DNA of 64,000 nucleotides from a candidate division TM6 bacterium GW2011_GWE2_42_60 (GCA_000996275.1 LCEG01000002.1:141246-205245), one strand, 5' to 3'; shown: positions 54,297-63,199, counted from the stretch's first letter. Notes: generated by a model from the sequence alone, not told the origin. Numbers and translations: made by a program.

Positions 54297-54450
54297 GAGA
54301 TTCTCCCGTTTTTTCTTTCTCTTCTTCTTTTTGTAAAAAGATCACGCACATACCCTAGCATACGATGTAACACTAAACTCTTGCAATTACTTTCTCTCTT
54401 GTGTTAAATTTATAATTGAAATAAAACACTTTCAAAAGGAGACTATTTCT

Positions 54451-54759
54451 ATGAACATAAAACATATTTTACTTGCATGTTATTTTATTGCACTTGGCGT
54501 TGGGATTTCGTACGGTGTTTTCGCTGCACTTAAGACCCCGTTAACAGCGTTATTCGCCGTTAATGCAGGTCCGCTTCCTAACGAAAATACAGCTAAAATA
54601 ATCTGTCCTCTCCTCTGTCAGAGTCGAGGCGGTACATGGACACAACAATGGAAGGCTGGCGCAAGCGGAAAAGCAGGGTTCTGTTTTTGCCTTAAGAACG
54701 CAGGAAAGCCCTTCATTCTTACACAACAAACCCTTCCACAGGGCCTTATACAAAAATAG
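54451..54759 (+). CDS. Small exported protein with mannan-binding-lectin (MVL)-like cysteine motif
   Basis: 102 aa. An N-terminal hydrophobic segment (ILLACYFIALGVGISYGVFA) acts as signal or anchor. The mature part has CPLLCQSRGGTWTQQW, then GKAGFCFC. The spacing CPxxCxxxGGxWxxQW...CxC matches the mannan-binding MVL repeat family, whose members bind high-mannose glycans. AAAGGAG precedes the ATG. If correct, it is a single-repeat lectin at the cell surface; the call is from pattern only. Confidence 0.5.
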   Translation: MNIKHILLACYFIALGVGISYGVFAALKTPLTALFAVNAGPLPNENTAKIICPLLCQSRGGTWTQQWKAGASGKAGFCFCLKNAGKPFILTQQTLPQGLIQK

Positions 54760-54770
54760 AGTCTAGCAAG

Positions 54771-54828
54771 AGTAAAGAGAATGGGGCCAGGAGAACATAG
54801 TTGTTCTCCTGGCCCCATTCTCTTTACT
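54771..54828. terminator. Perfect 27-bp hairpin terminator
   Basis: The arms 54771-54797 and 54802-54828 are perfectly complementary with a 4-nt loop (TAGT). It follows the small lectin-like gene. No T-run of note follows, so it may also act as an mRNA 3'-end stabiliser. Confidence 0.75.
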
Positions 54829-55061
54829 CCTTAAAAACATTTCTTTATCGCAAGACTTTGCCCACTTCCTCAGGCATTTCTTAAACAAGAACTAAGCTTT
54901 TATCACTTCCCTTCCATCCGCCTTTTTTTAAAAAAACATTTACATTTGTAAAAAAAACAGTAGACTAAAACTTACAAATTAAAGCTTGTCGCGACTCGTC
55001 CACAAAACCGTAAATTTTAGCTCTTAAAATATAAATCTATGGTAAAAAAAAGGATTCTTTT

Positions 55062-57281
55062 ATGAAAAAACTGTTATGTATAATGCTGGTAATTTCAGCA
55101 AGTTTTTGCAACCTAAAACCCATGGAATTTTCAGAAAAAAAAGAGATTCAAGAAAAACCTAACAAATCACTCGCTTTATCAAAAAAAAACAACCCCTACG
55201 CTCATTTACTTAATAAGATCGATTCATCGCAACTACCCTTTCTTGCCGAATTGATTATTGATCGTATTCTTATGACCTTTCTCGCCGCAGCAGAACAAAC
55301 AGGAAAAGCTTTTGGGATTGATAGTTCTGAACAATACAGTAATCGATTTGCTTCCATAAGAGCATCTATTAACTCCAGCCTTCAAGCGGTTGAATCTTCT
55401 ATTCCGGCTCTAGACTTCTTAAATTACTTCGATAAAAAATGCGAAAAAACTACCCAGTTTAATTATAGCTTAATCAGTCTTTACCTGAACCAACGACACT
55501 ATTCAATGAACAAAATCATTGCTGCAGGAATAAAATCAACAGATCTTTATATCAAGCAAATACTTTTTAACAATGAAACCTCTGAGCGAACAAATCAAGA
55601 AAAGGAAGAATTCTTACAAAAATATAAAGGAAAAACTTTTGATTATAACAAAAACATACTCTATGAGAGGCCCAAAAATCTATCGGACGGCTTACAACTA
55701 GTTTATAAACTTGCTATAAAAACCAAGGCTCTTACAATAGAAAAAACAAACTTTACTCTCGACGATATTAAGAATCTCAATGAAATCATTAATACCTGCA
55801 ACAAGCTGAAAAAGAATATAGACAATATAGAAAAAATAAGCGAGTGGTTAACAGAAGCAAAAGAACAGTTCTTAACAAACAGATCCTCACTCAAACTCCT
55901 TAATGAATTCCATCTCGCATTGTGCGCCATTTCGGATAAAATGCAGGATTCAGAAAACATCAACAGACAAAAAAATAAAGAAATGCGCGAAGAAGTCGCA
56001 GATTTCATAAACTTTCTTCAGTCATTACAAACCCTTCTCAAGAGCAATTCACCCACTACTCTGAATAAAGCAATTAACTACCTCAACTCCTTTGCTCACA
56101 AGGTAGCGAATATTTTAAAACTCCCCTCGGTAAAAGACTTCCCTCAGATCGATCCACAAAGCAAAAGCTCCCTCGAGAAAAAAATAAAACAAGCGGCGCC
56201 TCTCCTTAAAAAATTGAAAAAATCAACGATATCCAATCAACTTCATTCTTTGCTCACATTTTTAAAGAACACGGGCGGCATGATTTCAATCGAAACACTA
56301 GAGCTCCCGAACTTAGACGATTTAACCATAGAAAAAGAAATTCCTGCGCTTCACCTTCTCATTGCAAAACAGATCCTCTCGAAAAAGGACAACAAAAACA
56401 GTCAAACAGCCCTTTCCTGGAACGGCATTTTCTTTGCGCCACTTTATCTTAAAATTCTCTCTACTCTTGAAAACCACATGATAAAGCTCGAAAGCAAAAA
56501 CCGTTTCAAAAAAACGCTAAAAAAGAACAATAACAAGCAACCCAACAAACTTGTTAGCAATCAAGAGATAATCACTCAAGAGCCTCTTGCAGAAGAAAAA
56601 ATCAGCGAAAAAAACAAAGAAAAAGAGTCATCGGAAGACCTCATGGAAGACACCAATGAGCCAAATATCTACTCAAAAAACGAAATTCGCGAGATGATAG
56701 AATTCAACCAGACCACTCACGTAGAGACCGATCAATTTTTAATTCTGTTCCGCTCATGGTCATCTGATCCTCATGGGCAAGCAACCTTAGTCATACGCAA
56801 GCCAAAGAAAGCTCTTTCATTGGGTAACTTTTCTGTGAACAAAGCACAATCACCACAAAAACAAGACATGTTCCACAAAGTTATCAGCTCAGTTATAAAT
56901 AAAACATGGCTGCAGCAATACGGACGATCATTTACCTTTGACTCAAGCAATTATCCAAAGAAAACCGTAAACAAATATGGGATAAAGCCTCAGAAGCTTA
57001 AAAATGGCGACCTTATCCTTTACTATTCTGGCTTCATGTTCACGGGAAGAGAAGCAAAAGAACATTTTCTTGCCTTAAAAAACATAGGTTTAAAGAAAAA
57101 TAACACTGCCAAAGATAGTGAAATTACCTCCTTTATAAACAATTTAACCCATGCCCATGGCAAACATACTGGAGCTGGAATCTGCGGAATTAGAAAAGAC
57201 CAAAAAACACAGGCCCCTTTTGTATTCCACAGTTGCTTCCACAAAAAGCTCCCAGAAAAAACAATAGTATTCAAACCATAA
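55062..57281 (+). CDS. Hypothetical secreted protein, 739 aa
   Basis: Signal peptide (KKLLCIMLVISASFCNL). Residues about 30-560 are helical and Lys/Asn/Leu-rich, with coiled-coil-like stretches, ending in an acidic/Lys low-complexity linker (about 490-545). The C-terminal 190 residues are more globular: FLILFRSWSSDPHGQATLVI, YGRSFTFDSSNYPKK, DLILYYSGFMFTG, and the end segment THAHGKHTGAGICGIR with HSCFHKK. The conserved-looking His/Cys/Gly pattern there could be catalytic or metal-binding, but I cannot name a family. GC and codon use resemble the neighbours. Confidence 0.65.
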   Translation: MKKLLCIMLVISASFCNLKPMEFSEKKEIQEKPNKSLALSKKNNPYAHLLNKIDSSQLPFLAELIIDRILMTFLAAAEQTGKAFGIDSSEQYSNRFASIRASINSSLQAVESSIPALDFLNYFDKKCEKTTQFNYSLISLYLNQRHYSMNKIIAAGIKSTDLYIKQILFNNETSERTNQEKEEFLQKYKGKTFDYNKNILYERPKNLSDGLQLVYKLAIKTKALTIEKTNFTLDDIKNLNEIINTCNKLKKNIDNIEKISEWLTEAKEQFLTNRSSLKLLNEFHLALCAISDKMQDSENINRQKNKEMREEVADFINFLQSLQTLLKSNSPTTLNKAINYLNSFAHKVANILKLPSVKDFPQIDPQSKSSLEKKIKQAAPLLKKLKKSTISNQLHSLLTFLKNTGGMISIETLELPNLDDLTIEKEIPALHLLIAKQILSKKDNKNSQTALSWNGIFFAPLYLKILSTLENHMIKLESKNRFKKTLKKNNNKQPNKLVSNQEIITQEPLAEEKISEKNKEKESSEDLMEDTNEPNIYSKNEIREMIEFNQTTHVETDQFLILFRSWSSDPHGQATLVIRKPKKALSLGNFSVNKAQSPQKQDMFHKVISSVINKTWLQQYGRSFTFDSSNYPKKTVNKYGIKPQKLKNGDLILYYSGFMFTGREAKEHFLALKNIGLKKNNTAKDSEITSFINNLTHAHGKHTGAGICGIRKDQKTQAPFVFHSCFHKKLPEKTIVFKP

Positions 57282-57298
57282 AAACTATTTTGTATAAT
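57270..57298 (+). promoter_or_regulatory. Predicted promoter of the 389-aa secreted protein gene
   Basis: TTCAAA (57270-57275), 17-bp spacer, TATAAT (57293-57298), the same form as the lepA promoter. It overlaps the end of the preceding gene and lies 41 bp before the ATG at 57340. Confidence 0.5.
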
Positions 57299-57339
57299 AA
57301 GACACACTTATAAAACACCCTTAATAAAAGGATTTTTTC

Positions 57340-58509
57340 ATGAATAATATAAAACTAGCGTCGATCTTTTCATTGCTATCGCTTCTTATTTCTGCACCAA
57401 TTGAATGCGCAAATAACGCATTTAATAAATCATCTGACGAGCAACCTGCTGTTAAAAAAAGAAAACTTAATAATCCATACTTTTTTGAAGAGCCCAAAAT
57501 CTATAGCTCTTCAGCAAGCTCTACCAGTACCGAGGCTCCTTTTATTCAGGTAGAAGATAAGAATACTCAGCAAACCAGTACAACTAACACAGCCATTACA
57601 AATACAAAAAAAAGGCGCAACACAGCGCTCTTAAAAAAAGCTTGTAATTTGCGAGAACTCTTAGTAAAGTCTGATTCAGAGCAGCAAATCGCCTTACTGC
57701 TTCAACAATACAAAAAGACATCGACAATTATTAAAATATTAACCCTTAAACAAAAGTCCTCCTCAGCGGCTGCCCTTGAGTTATCCGTACAACAAAACTC
57801 TCTTCCTTATACAAAGGCTCTCTTTAAAAACGCGGTTTTTCTTCTCTCCAAACAAAAACCGTTGTCAAGAGAAAACAAAAACTGCAAGACCAAAAACATA
57901 AATTCGATACGAAGCGCTCTCACCGAAGTACAACCAACAGCTCAGGAGCCCGTAGCCTCATACCTCAGCAAAATCATTAACGCTCTCAATAATGAACAAA
58001 CCGGAGCTCTATCTTTATTATCAGAAGAGTTAGGAAATAGCCCAGCACCGGCGCCAAAAGCCTTACCGTTAGATCCGCTCGACTCCAAATGGAGATCTGG
58101 CAATACTGCTTGTAAAACAGCAGTACTTAAAAAACTTATATCAGAGGGTAAAAAATCCGATTTTGATAGATACATTAACAACTCGCGCCTGGTTCCAAAC
58201 CTTGTTGCACTTCTCATTAACAAAAAAAATAAAAAAATCTCGGTCTTAGAAACGGCAGTCCTCAAAGATCTCTCGTACGTAAAATCGGCACTAAAACAAG
58301 TTTTTGTCCTTTTTGCTAATCGAAAAAAAGAAGTTGATAAAGAAGAGATATTAGACCTCAAAGAAGAGCTCGCCCATGTTCTCCCTTCTGCCACAAAAAA
58401 CACTGCTCCATTTATTCAACACGCAATATCCGCCCTAAAAAAAACAAATAAAAACAAGCTCAAGGATTTCCTGGAAAAAGAATTCAACCAAAGCTCAACT
58501 CAAAAATAA
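57340..58509 (+). CDS. Secreted protein, distant member of the modular repeat family, 389 aa
   Basis: Signal peptide (IFSLLSLLISAPIECA), then a Ser/Thr-rich linker with basic clusters AVKKRKLNN and NTKKRRNTALLKK around an EAPFIQVEDK box. This box resembles TNTPFVEEQGG of the operon proteins at 10534-20619. Two helical modules follow (about 100-225 and 245-380). The second, from KWRSGNTACKTAVLKKLI through SVLETAVLKDLSYVKSALKQ, follows the same helix order. It is thus a dispersed, shorter relative of that family, located 37 kb away. Confidence 0.6.
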   Translation: MNNIKLASIFSLLSLLISAPIECANNAFNKSSDEQPAVKKRKLNNPYFFEEPKIYSSSASSTSTEAPFIQVEDKNTQQTSTTNTAITNTKKRRNTALLKKACNLRELLVKSDSEQQIALLLQQYKKTSTIIKILTLKQKSSSAAALELSVQQNSLPYTKALFKNAVFLLSKQKPLSRENKNCKTKNINSIRSALTEVQPTAQEPVASYLSKIINALNNEQTGALSLLSEELGNSPAPAPKALPLDPLDSKWRSGNTACKTAVLKKLISEGKKSDFDRYINNSRLVPNLVALLINKKNKKISVLETAVLKDLSYVKSALKQVFVLFANRKKEVDKEEILDLKEELAHVLPSATKNTAPFIQHAISALKKTNKNKLKDFLEKEFNQSSTQK

Positions 58510-58531
58510 AAAAACGCTTCTCAAACGCACA

Positions 58532-58575
58532 TTAAAAAAGCGAGGTGTTGAAAATCCAACACCTCGCTTTTTTAA
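58532..58575. terminator. Bidirectional terminator between secreted protein and nupC-like gene
   Basis: A 19-bp stem (58532-58550 with 58557-58575), 6-nt loop, A6 and T6 runs at the outer ends. The flanking genes are convergent. Confidence 0.88.
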
Positions 58576-58597
58576 TAAAAGATATAATCCCTTTACG

Positions 58598-59869
58598 TTA
58601 GATCAAGAGACCAACAACAAAAGCTGAAAAGAGATTTGCAAGCGTACCACCCAACAACGCCTTAAATCCCAGCGAACTTAAAAGATGCCGTTTTGACGGT
58701 GCCAGAACACCAATCCCCCCCAATTGAATCCCAATCGAAGAAAAGTTTGCAAACCCGCAAAGCGCGTATGTAGACAATATAATCGCACGAGGTGAAAGCG
58801 GCATCTCAAGCATATGCATATACGCCACCATTTCATTAATTGAAAACTTCGTCCCAATAAGCTCAGAAACTTGCATCATTTCACTTCCTGTAAAGCCTAA
58901 GAGCCAGCCAACCGGCAAGAAAAGATAGCCAAAAATATACTGTAAAGAAAGGATCGGAAGCTGCCAATTACTTCCAAGCCACACTAAGAACTCATTACCC
59001 CAGCCACATCCCCAGGCCAATAGAGTATTGAGCGCACCAATAAGGGCTATAAAAGCTATGAGCATAGCGCCAATATTAAGCACTAACTGCAATCCATCAG
59101 AAGTTCCAATTGCAATAGCATCAAGCATGTTACGCGAAGGAACCTCCATCACTACTTTTGCCGCACTCGCTGTTTCAGGTTCTTCCGTCTCTGGCTCAAG
59201 CATCTTGGCAATAAAAATAGTTGCAGGGACCGCAATAACACTTGCACAAAGTAGATGCTGTACCGGCACACCCTTTGCTGCATACACCGCAAGCAGTGCC
59301 GCACTCAAAGTACCCATGCCACTTACCATAACCAAAAACATCTCTGATCGCGTCATTTTTGCTAGATAGTTTTTAATCAAAAGTGGTGCTTCTGTTTGGC
59401 CCAAAAAGCTATTTGCAACGGCGCAGAGCGTTTCTGCTCCCGATGTACCCAACAACGGCCTTACTAAGCGCGCCATCATACTCGAGACCCACTGAATGAT
59501 ACCAAAATGGAAAAGCAGCGAGGTAAGAGCCGCAAAGAAGATAATCACTGGCAAAACTTTAACCGCAAAAATATGGCCCCACGATCCATCTGCATGAGCC
59601 AAGTTTCCAAAAAGAAAACAGATTCCCGAATCAGCCGCTTGATATAATTTTTCAATAACCTGCGATAATTGCATAAGAAGCCAGGTTCCCACCATTGTTT
59701 TTAAAATACACCAGGCTAACACCAGATGCATCAAAAGAGCGCTGACCGTCAAACGAACATTAATCTTCTTCTTATGCGAAGAAAGAAAGAATGCACAGGC
59801 CAAAACACCCACTATCCCTACAAGGTTAAGATAGCGATTATGCTCAACTAAATAGTCAAAAAAAATCAT
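58598..59869 (-). CDS. Concentrative nucleoside transporter (NupC/CNT family)
   Basis: Ion-coupled nucleoside importer in the inner membrane, useful for a bacterium feeding on host nucleosides. 423 aa from the ATG at 59869 (AGAGGG upstream). It has about ten hydrophobic segments. CNT signatures are present: VIIFFAALTSLLFHFGIIQW, SFLGQTEAPLLIKNYL (substrate-site QTEAP), MVSGMGTLSAALLAVYA, and FTGSEMMQVSELIGTKFSIN-type C-terminal motif, ending with CGFANFSSIGIQLGG. All expected motifs are intact. Confidence 0.93.
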   Translation of the reverse strand: MIFFDYLVEHNRYLNLVGIVGVLACAFFLSSHKKKINVRLTVSALLMHLVLAWCILKTMVGTWLLMQLSQVIEKLYQAADSGICFLFGNLAHADGSWGHIFAVKVLPVIIFFAALTSLLFHFGIIQWVSSMMARLVRPLLGTSGAETLCAVANSFLGQTEAPLLIKNYLAKMTRSEMFLVMVSGMGTLSAALLAVYAAKGVPVQHLLCASVIAVPATIFIAKMLEPETEEPETASAAKVVMEVPSRNMLDAIAIGTSDGLQLVLNIGAMLIAFIALIGALNTLLAWGCGWGNEFLVWLGSNWQLPILSLQYIFGYLFLPVGWLLGFTGSEMMQVSELIGTKFSINEMVAYMHMLEMPLSPRAIILSTYALCGFANFSSIGIQLGGIGVLAPSKRHLLSSLGFKALLGGTLANLFSAFVVGLLI

Positions 59870-59939
59870 AAAAAACCCTCTTGTTATTACCACTCTCACT
59901 CATCATCATGTACTTGTGCTTTTTAAGACGCTTTATACG

Positions 59940-61010
59940 TCAGATATGGCGCTGCTTACGCGACTCGCGCTCCTTGCGCATTAATGCTTCTGCAATTTCG
60001 TCAAAATCACCCTCCATTACTCGGTCCAATTTATTCAACGTAAGCTCAACCTGATGGTCCGTCACACGGTTTTGTGGATAGTTGTACGTACGCACTTTTT
60101 CAGCGCGCTCACCCGATCCAACCATCTCACGACGGAGCTGACTCTGCTCAGAAACTGCTTTTTCTTTATGAAAAGCAGAAAGACGCGCTTGTAACACTTT
60201 AAGCGCTTTTGCTTTGTTTTTGTGCTGAGAACGGTCATCCTGACAGATAACCACAATACCCGTTGGAATATGAGTCACACGGACAGCAGACTCTGTCTTG
60301 TTGACATGCTGACCGCCGGCCCCCCCCGCTCGAAAGACATCGATCGAAACTTCTGTTGGGTCAAAATTGATTGCAGATTCGTCTGCTTCAGGAAAGACTG
60401 CCACCGTCACCGTTGACGTGTGTATACGCCCCGAAGACTCAGTTCGAGGAACACGCTGTACTCGATGCACCCCAATCTCATGCTTAAGATGCCCATACAC
60501 CTGCTTTCCTTCAATGTTAAGCACCACCTCACGGTATCCTTTTAAATCCGTCGAACTCTCACTCAAAATAGAGGGATGCCACCCTTTTTGTTGAGCATAG
60601 AGCATATACATACGGGCTAAATCAGCCGCAAAAAGCGCAGCTTCTTGACCACCCGTTCCTGCACGGATTTCTAGAAAAACCGATCGATTATCCTCTTCAT
60701 CAGGCGGATAGAGTACCACGTCAAGACTCCCCAAAGCCGCTTTTAAGCGACTCTCAAGGTCATGCGCCTCTTCTTCAAAAAGCTGCTTAAGTTCATGGTC
60801 TTGCGACAGCGCGAGCTGTATTCTTACCCCTTCAAGCTCTTTTTCAAGATGAAGCGCCTCGTCATAGGCACTCAGCAACTCAGATAAATGAGCTGCCTCT
60901 TTTTGTGCCTTTTGTCGCGTCGCTGCATCAACCAAAGATTGAGAAAGCTGACGAATAAGCGCTTCGTGCCGTGCACGAAGGCCAGCCCATTCGATCTCCG
61001 GATAGATCAT
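59940..61010 (-). CDS. prfA: Peptide chain release factor 1
   Basis: Terminates translation at UAA/UAG. The 356-aa sequence carries GAGGQHVNK (GGQ at about 230), and HRVQRVPRTESSGRIHTS near 180-197. The codon-recognition tripeptide reads PRT, where PAT or PVT is usual; RF2 would show SPF. The N-terminal helical domain is normal. The start overlaps the end of rpmE by 4 bp (ATGA-type coupling). Confidence 0.95.
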   Translation of the reverse strand: MIYPEIEWAGLRARHEALIRQLSQSLVDAATRQKAQKEAAHLSELLSAYDEALHLEKELEGVRIQLALSQDHELKQLFEEEAHDLESRLKAALGSLDVVLYPPDEEDNRSVFLEIRAGTGGQEAALFAADLARMYMLYAQQKGWHPSILSESSTDLKGYREVVLNIEGKQVYGHLKHEIGVHRVQRVPRTESSGRIHTSTVTVAVFPEADESAINFDPTEVSIDVFRAGGAGGQHVNKTESAVRVTHIPTGIVVICQDDRSQHKNKAKALKVLQARLSAFHKEKAVSEQSQLRREMVGSGERAEKVRTYNYPQNRVTDHQVELTLNKLDRVMEGDFDEIAEALMRKERESRKQRHI

Positions 61011-61210
61011 TTTTTGCTATATTTTTTCTGGAAGCGTTCAATACGACCTGCCGTATCAACAAACTTATGATGTCCCGTGTAAATAGGATGACATTTTGAG
61101 CAGAGCGAAACACGCAATTGAGGAAGCGTTGAAATCGTTGGGAAAATAGCGCTACACCCTGTGCAAACGGCCTCTATTTCAAACATCTTTGGATGTTTTT
61201 CTTTTTTCAT
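61007..61210 (-). CDS. rpmE: Ribosomal protein L31, zinc-binding type
   Basis: 67 aa. CTGCSAIFPTIST and LCSKCHPIYTGHHKFVDTAG give the L31 pattern with two CxxC pairs for zinc (C+ form). It directly precedes and overlaps prfA, a known bacterial gene order (rpmE-prfA). The ATG at 61210 may give an eight-residue extension; an ATG nine codons in is the alternative. Confidence 0.94.
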   Translation of the reverse strand: MKKEKHPKMFEIEAVCTGCSAIFPTISTLPQLRVSLCSKCHPIYTGHHKFVDTAGRIERFQKKYSKK

Positions 61211-61339
61211 CGTAACGTCCCTACGAGCTTTATAGTCTTGTTATTATATACTGGTATCTCGCATGATACCCATCCCTTTAAGTATCGGATAAAAGTAGTT
61301 ACTTGTAAAGCGGCGGGCAAGCCGAAAAAAAGAGATGGC

Positions 61340-62191
61340 TTAGCAAAAATCCTGCGTCACATAAATCTCTTCAAAATTTTCCCCTTGCCTACTAGCAACA
61401 CCAATACCCTCCCGTATCCAATAGGGCGTCAGGATGTTTTCTTTATGCCCTTCGCTGTTCATCCATCCAACCACAACCTCCTCAGCAATCTCATCTAAAT
61501 TAGGACTCCCACTCCAAAACTGCAGTTCAAAAATATTTTCAGCACCGGTCCCATATTCTATTTTTGTCTGACTTCCTCCATCGGGAAATTTTTCAATCGT
61601 CTTGTTTATCTCTATTTTTTCATGGAAACCACCAGCTTTATAGCGCCATGCAAATCCCACCGGCGGATTTCTTTTAAGCGGGTTTGCGCTCGTAAGATCG
61701 GGCAAAGTATCATGGCTAAAGTAGTGGCGATTAGCCATGTCTTGGCTATGCAATCGAGCAATTGATGCAAGCGTATCGTTCCACTGCAACACTCCAAGCT
61801 TGTATTTTGTACGTACTTCATTAATTTTTGCATGGACTAACGCTTCTAATCGCGCTTCCCGCAGTGTCGGCTTTGGAGCAATTTGAGGCGCATTTTGTGG
61901 TTTCTCTGGTTTGTGAGAAATCGGGGGTTTAGGGTAACTGCTCGGAACATTTTTTGGCTTCTCTTGCTTTGGCGTAATTTGAGGCCTTGTAGAAACTTGG
62001 GGTTTGGGCTTTGCAGGAACTTGAACAACTTTTTCAAGAGCCCGGGCAAACACCTCCATTACCTCCATCCCCTCCATTCCCTCCATCCCCTCCATTTTCG
62101 GCCCATTGTTCTCTGCGCTCGGCAGACTCGCCCAACAAGCCAAGGGGACTAATCCAGCCATGAACAAGCCAAAAACAACTTTTTTAATCAT
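61340..62191 (-). CDS. Secreted CAP/SCP (PR-1-like) domain protein
   Basis: 283 aa from the ATG at 62191, preceded by GGAGGG. Signal peptide (VVFGLFMAGLVPLACWA), then a MEG/MEV repeat at about residues 33-47 made by the 9-bp array. A Pro/Lys-rich linker (KPKPQVSTRPQ...) runs to about 115, followed by a CAP domain. CAP hallmarks are VHAKINEVRTKYKL, LHSQDMANRHYFSHD, GAENI and VGWMNSEGHKENIL. CAP proteins are extracellular; some bind lipids. The function here is unknown. Confidence 0.88.
   Translation of the reverse strand: MIKKVVFGLFMAGLVPLACWASLPSAENNGPKMEGMEGMEGMEVMEVFARALEKVVQVPAKPKPQVSTRPQITPKQEKPKNVPSSYPKPPISHKPEKPQNAPQIAPKPTLREARLEALVHAKINEVRTKYKLGVLQWNDTLASIARLHSQDMANRHYFSHDTLPDLTSANPLKRNPPVGFAWRYKAGGFHEKIEINKTIEKFPDGGSQTKIEYGTGAENIFELQFWSGSPNLDEIAEEVVVGWMNSEGHKENILTPYWIREGIGVASRQGENFEEIYVTQDFC
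62052..62096 (-). repeat. 9-bp tandem repeat, 5 units, in the CAP gene (locus C)
   Basis: Five units ACCTCCATY/CCCTCCATY on the plus strand, read on the coding strand as Met-Glu-Gly or Met-Glu-Val. This is a different reading frame of the same unit used as Asn-Gly-Gly at 10121-10183. Confidence 0.92.
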
Positions 62192-62326
62192 CACCACACC
62201 CTCCGTAAAAAAACAACAACTAGCTTTAGCATACACCAAATGTGTCGGCACAAAAAAGCTCTCGAATCTTGACAGCGGCCCCTTATTACCTGCTACTGTT
62301 TTAATTGAGCACCAGGGCGAATGGCA

Positions 62327-62353
62327 AATGGAGGGAATGGAGGGAATGGAGGA
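62327..62353 (+). repeat. 9-bp tandem repeat, 3 units, at the ribosome binding site of the SDR gene (locus D)
   Basis: Three units AATGGAGGG/AATGGAGGA end 3 bp before the ATG at 62357, supplying GGAGG three times. The last copy is at working Shine-Dalgarno distance. Confidence 0.92.
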
Positions 62354-62356
62354 GTT

Positions 62357-63184
62357 ATGAACAAAAAAACTATTTTTATCAGCTTTATGGGCTTATTGTG
62401 TTCTTTTGCTTTTGCAAACGCTGATACGTCTGCACCTGCAGCAATAAAAGAGAAAAAGATCGTTATTATTGGCGCAACATCGGGAATTGGCAAGGCTGTC
62501 GCTCTTGAGTACGCCCGCGCTGGCTACAAACTCGGGCTTGCAGGGAGAAGAGAAGAACTTTTAAAAGAGCTTCAGGCTCAAATACCAGGCTCGTGCATTG
62601 CAACGCTCGATGTCACCAAACCAAACGCACAAAAAAAGCTTTCAAAACTCATCGAAGAACTTGGCGGTATGGACATCATGATTATTAGCATTTCGGCATA
62701 CAACGAGTTTAATAGCTCAACACCAGAATCTGAATGTAATAAAAAGACCTTAGCAGTTGATCTTCTTGGTTTTTACCAGATGGCAAGCTTTGGCTTCACC
62801 TTTTTTGAAAAACAACAATCAGGACACATGGTCGGCATTTCATCAGTAGATGGACTGAGGGGATCGGCCGGATGCCCTGTTTACAGTGGCGCCAAAGCGT
62901 TTATCTCCAAGTATCTCGAAGGCATGCGCAACCGCTATATTCAACATCATATTCCTATCGCGGTTACCGATATCATCCCCGGCTGGGTCGACACAGAACA
63001 TTCAAAATTTAGTGCCATGCCAGGAACTTATTGGGTCTCTTCAACAAAAGACGCTGCCGTCCAGATTGTAGATGCCATCAAACGGCAAGCAAAACGGGCC
63101 TATATCACTAAACGCTGGGCTCTTATCGGGTGGCTCTTGCATCATACCCCTGACTTTATTTACAACGCAATGGGTGGTTTTTAA
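62357..63184 (+). CDS. Short-chain dehydrogenase/reductase with a signal peptide
   Basis: 275 aa. From MNKKTIFISFMGLLCSFAFANA the first 22 residues are a standard signal peptide. The SDR fold follows: IIGATSGIGKAVALEYA (cofactor loop), AGRREELL, Ser in VGISSVDG, and the catalytic pair in YSGAK. The usual NNAG motif is replaced by ISISAY. The substrate is unknown. The start at 62357 is chosen because it restores the signal peptide and follows GGAGGA; the frame opens at 62321 through the repeat. A cytoplasmic cofactor-dependent enzyme with an export signal is odd. Confidence 0.85.
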   Translation: MNKKTIFISFMGLLCSFAFANADTSAPAAIKEKKIVIIGATSGIGKAVALEYARAGYKLGLAGRREELLKELQAQIPGSCIATLDVTKPNAQKKLSKLIEELGGMDIMIISISAYNEFNSSTPESECNKKTLAVDLLGFYQMASFGFTFFEKQQSGHMVGISSVDGLRGSAGCPVYSGAKAFISKYLEGMRNRYIQHHIPIAVTDIIPGWVDTEHSKFSAMPGTYWVSSTKDAAVQIVDAIKRQAKRAYITKRWALIGWLLHHTPDFIYNAMGGF

Positions 63185-63199
63185 CAATACAGATATGCT

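Noticed and set aside
59028-59369. Plus-strand frame of 113 aa inside the nucleoside transporter gene
   Set aside because: Antisense to well-conserved transporter helices and with no Shine-Dalgarno; composition is that of a complement of hydrophobic codons.
62321-62356. Use of the upstream ATG at 62321 for the SDR gene
   Set aside because: It would put an NGG-rich stretch before the signal peptide; the ATG at 62357 directly follows GGAGGA.
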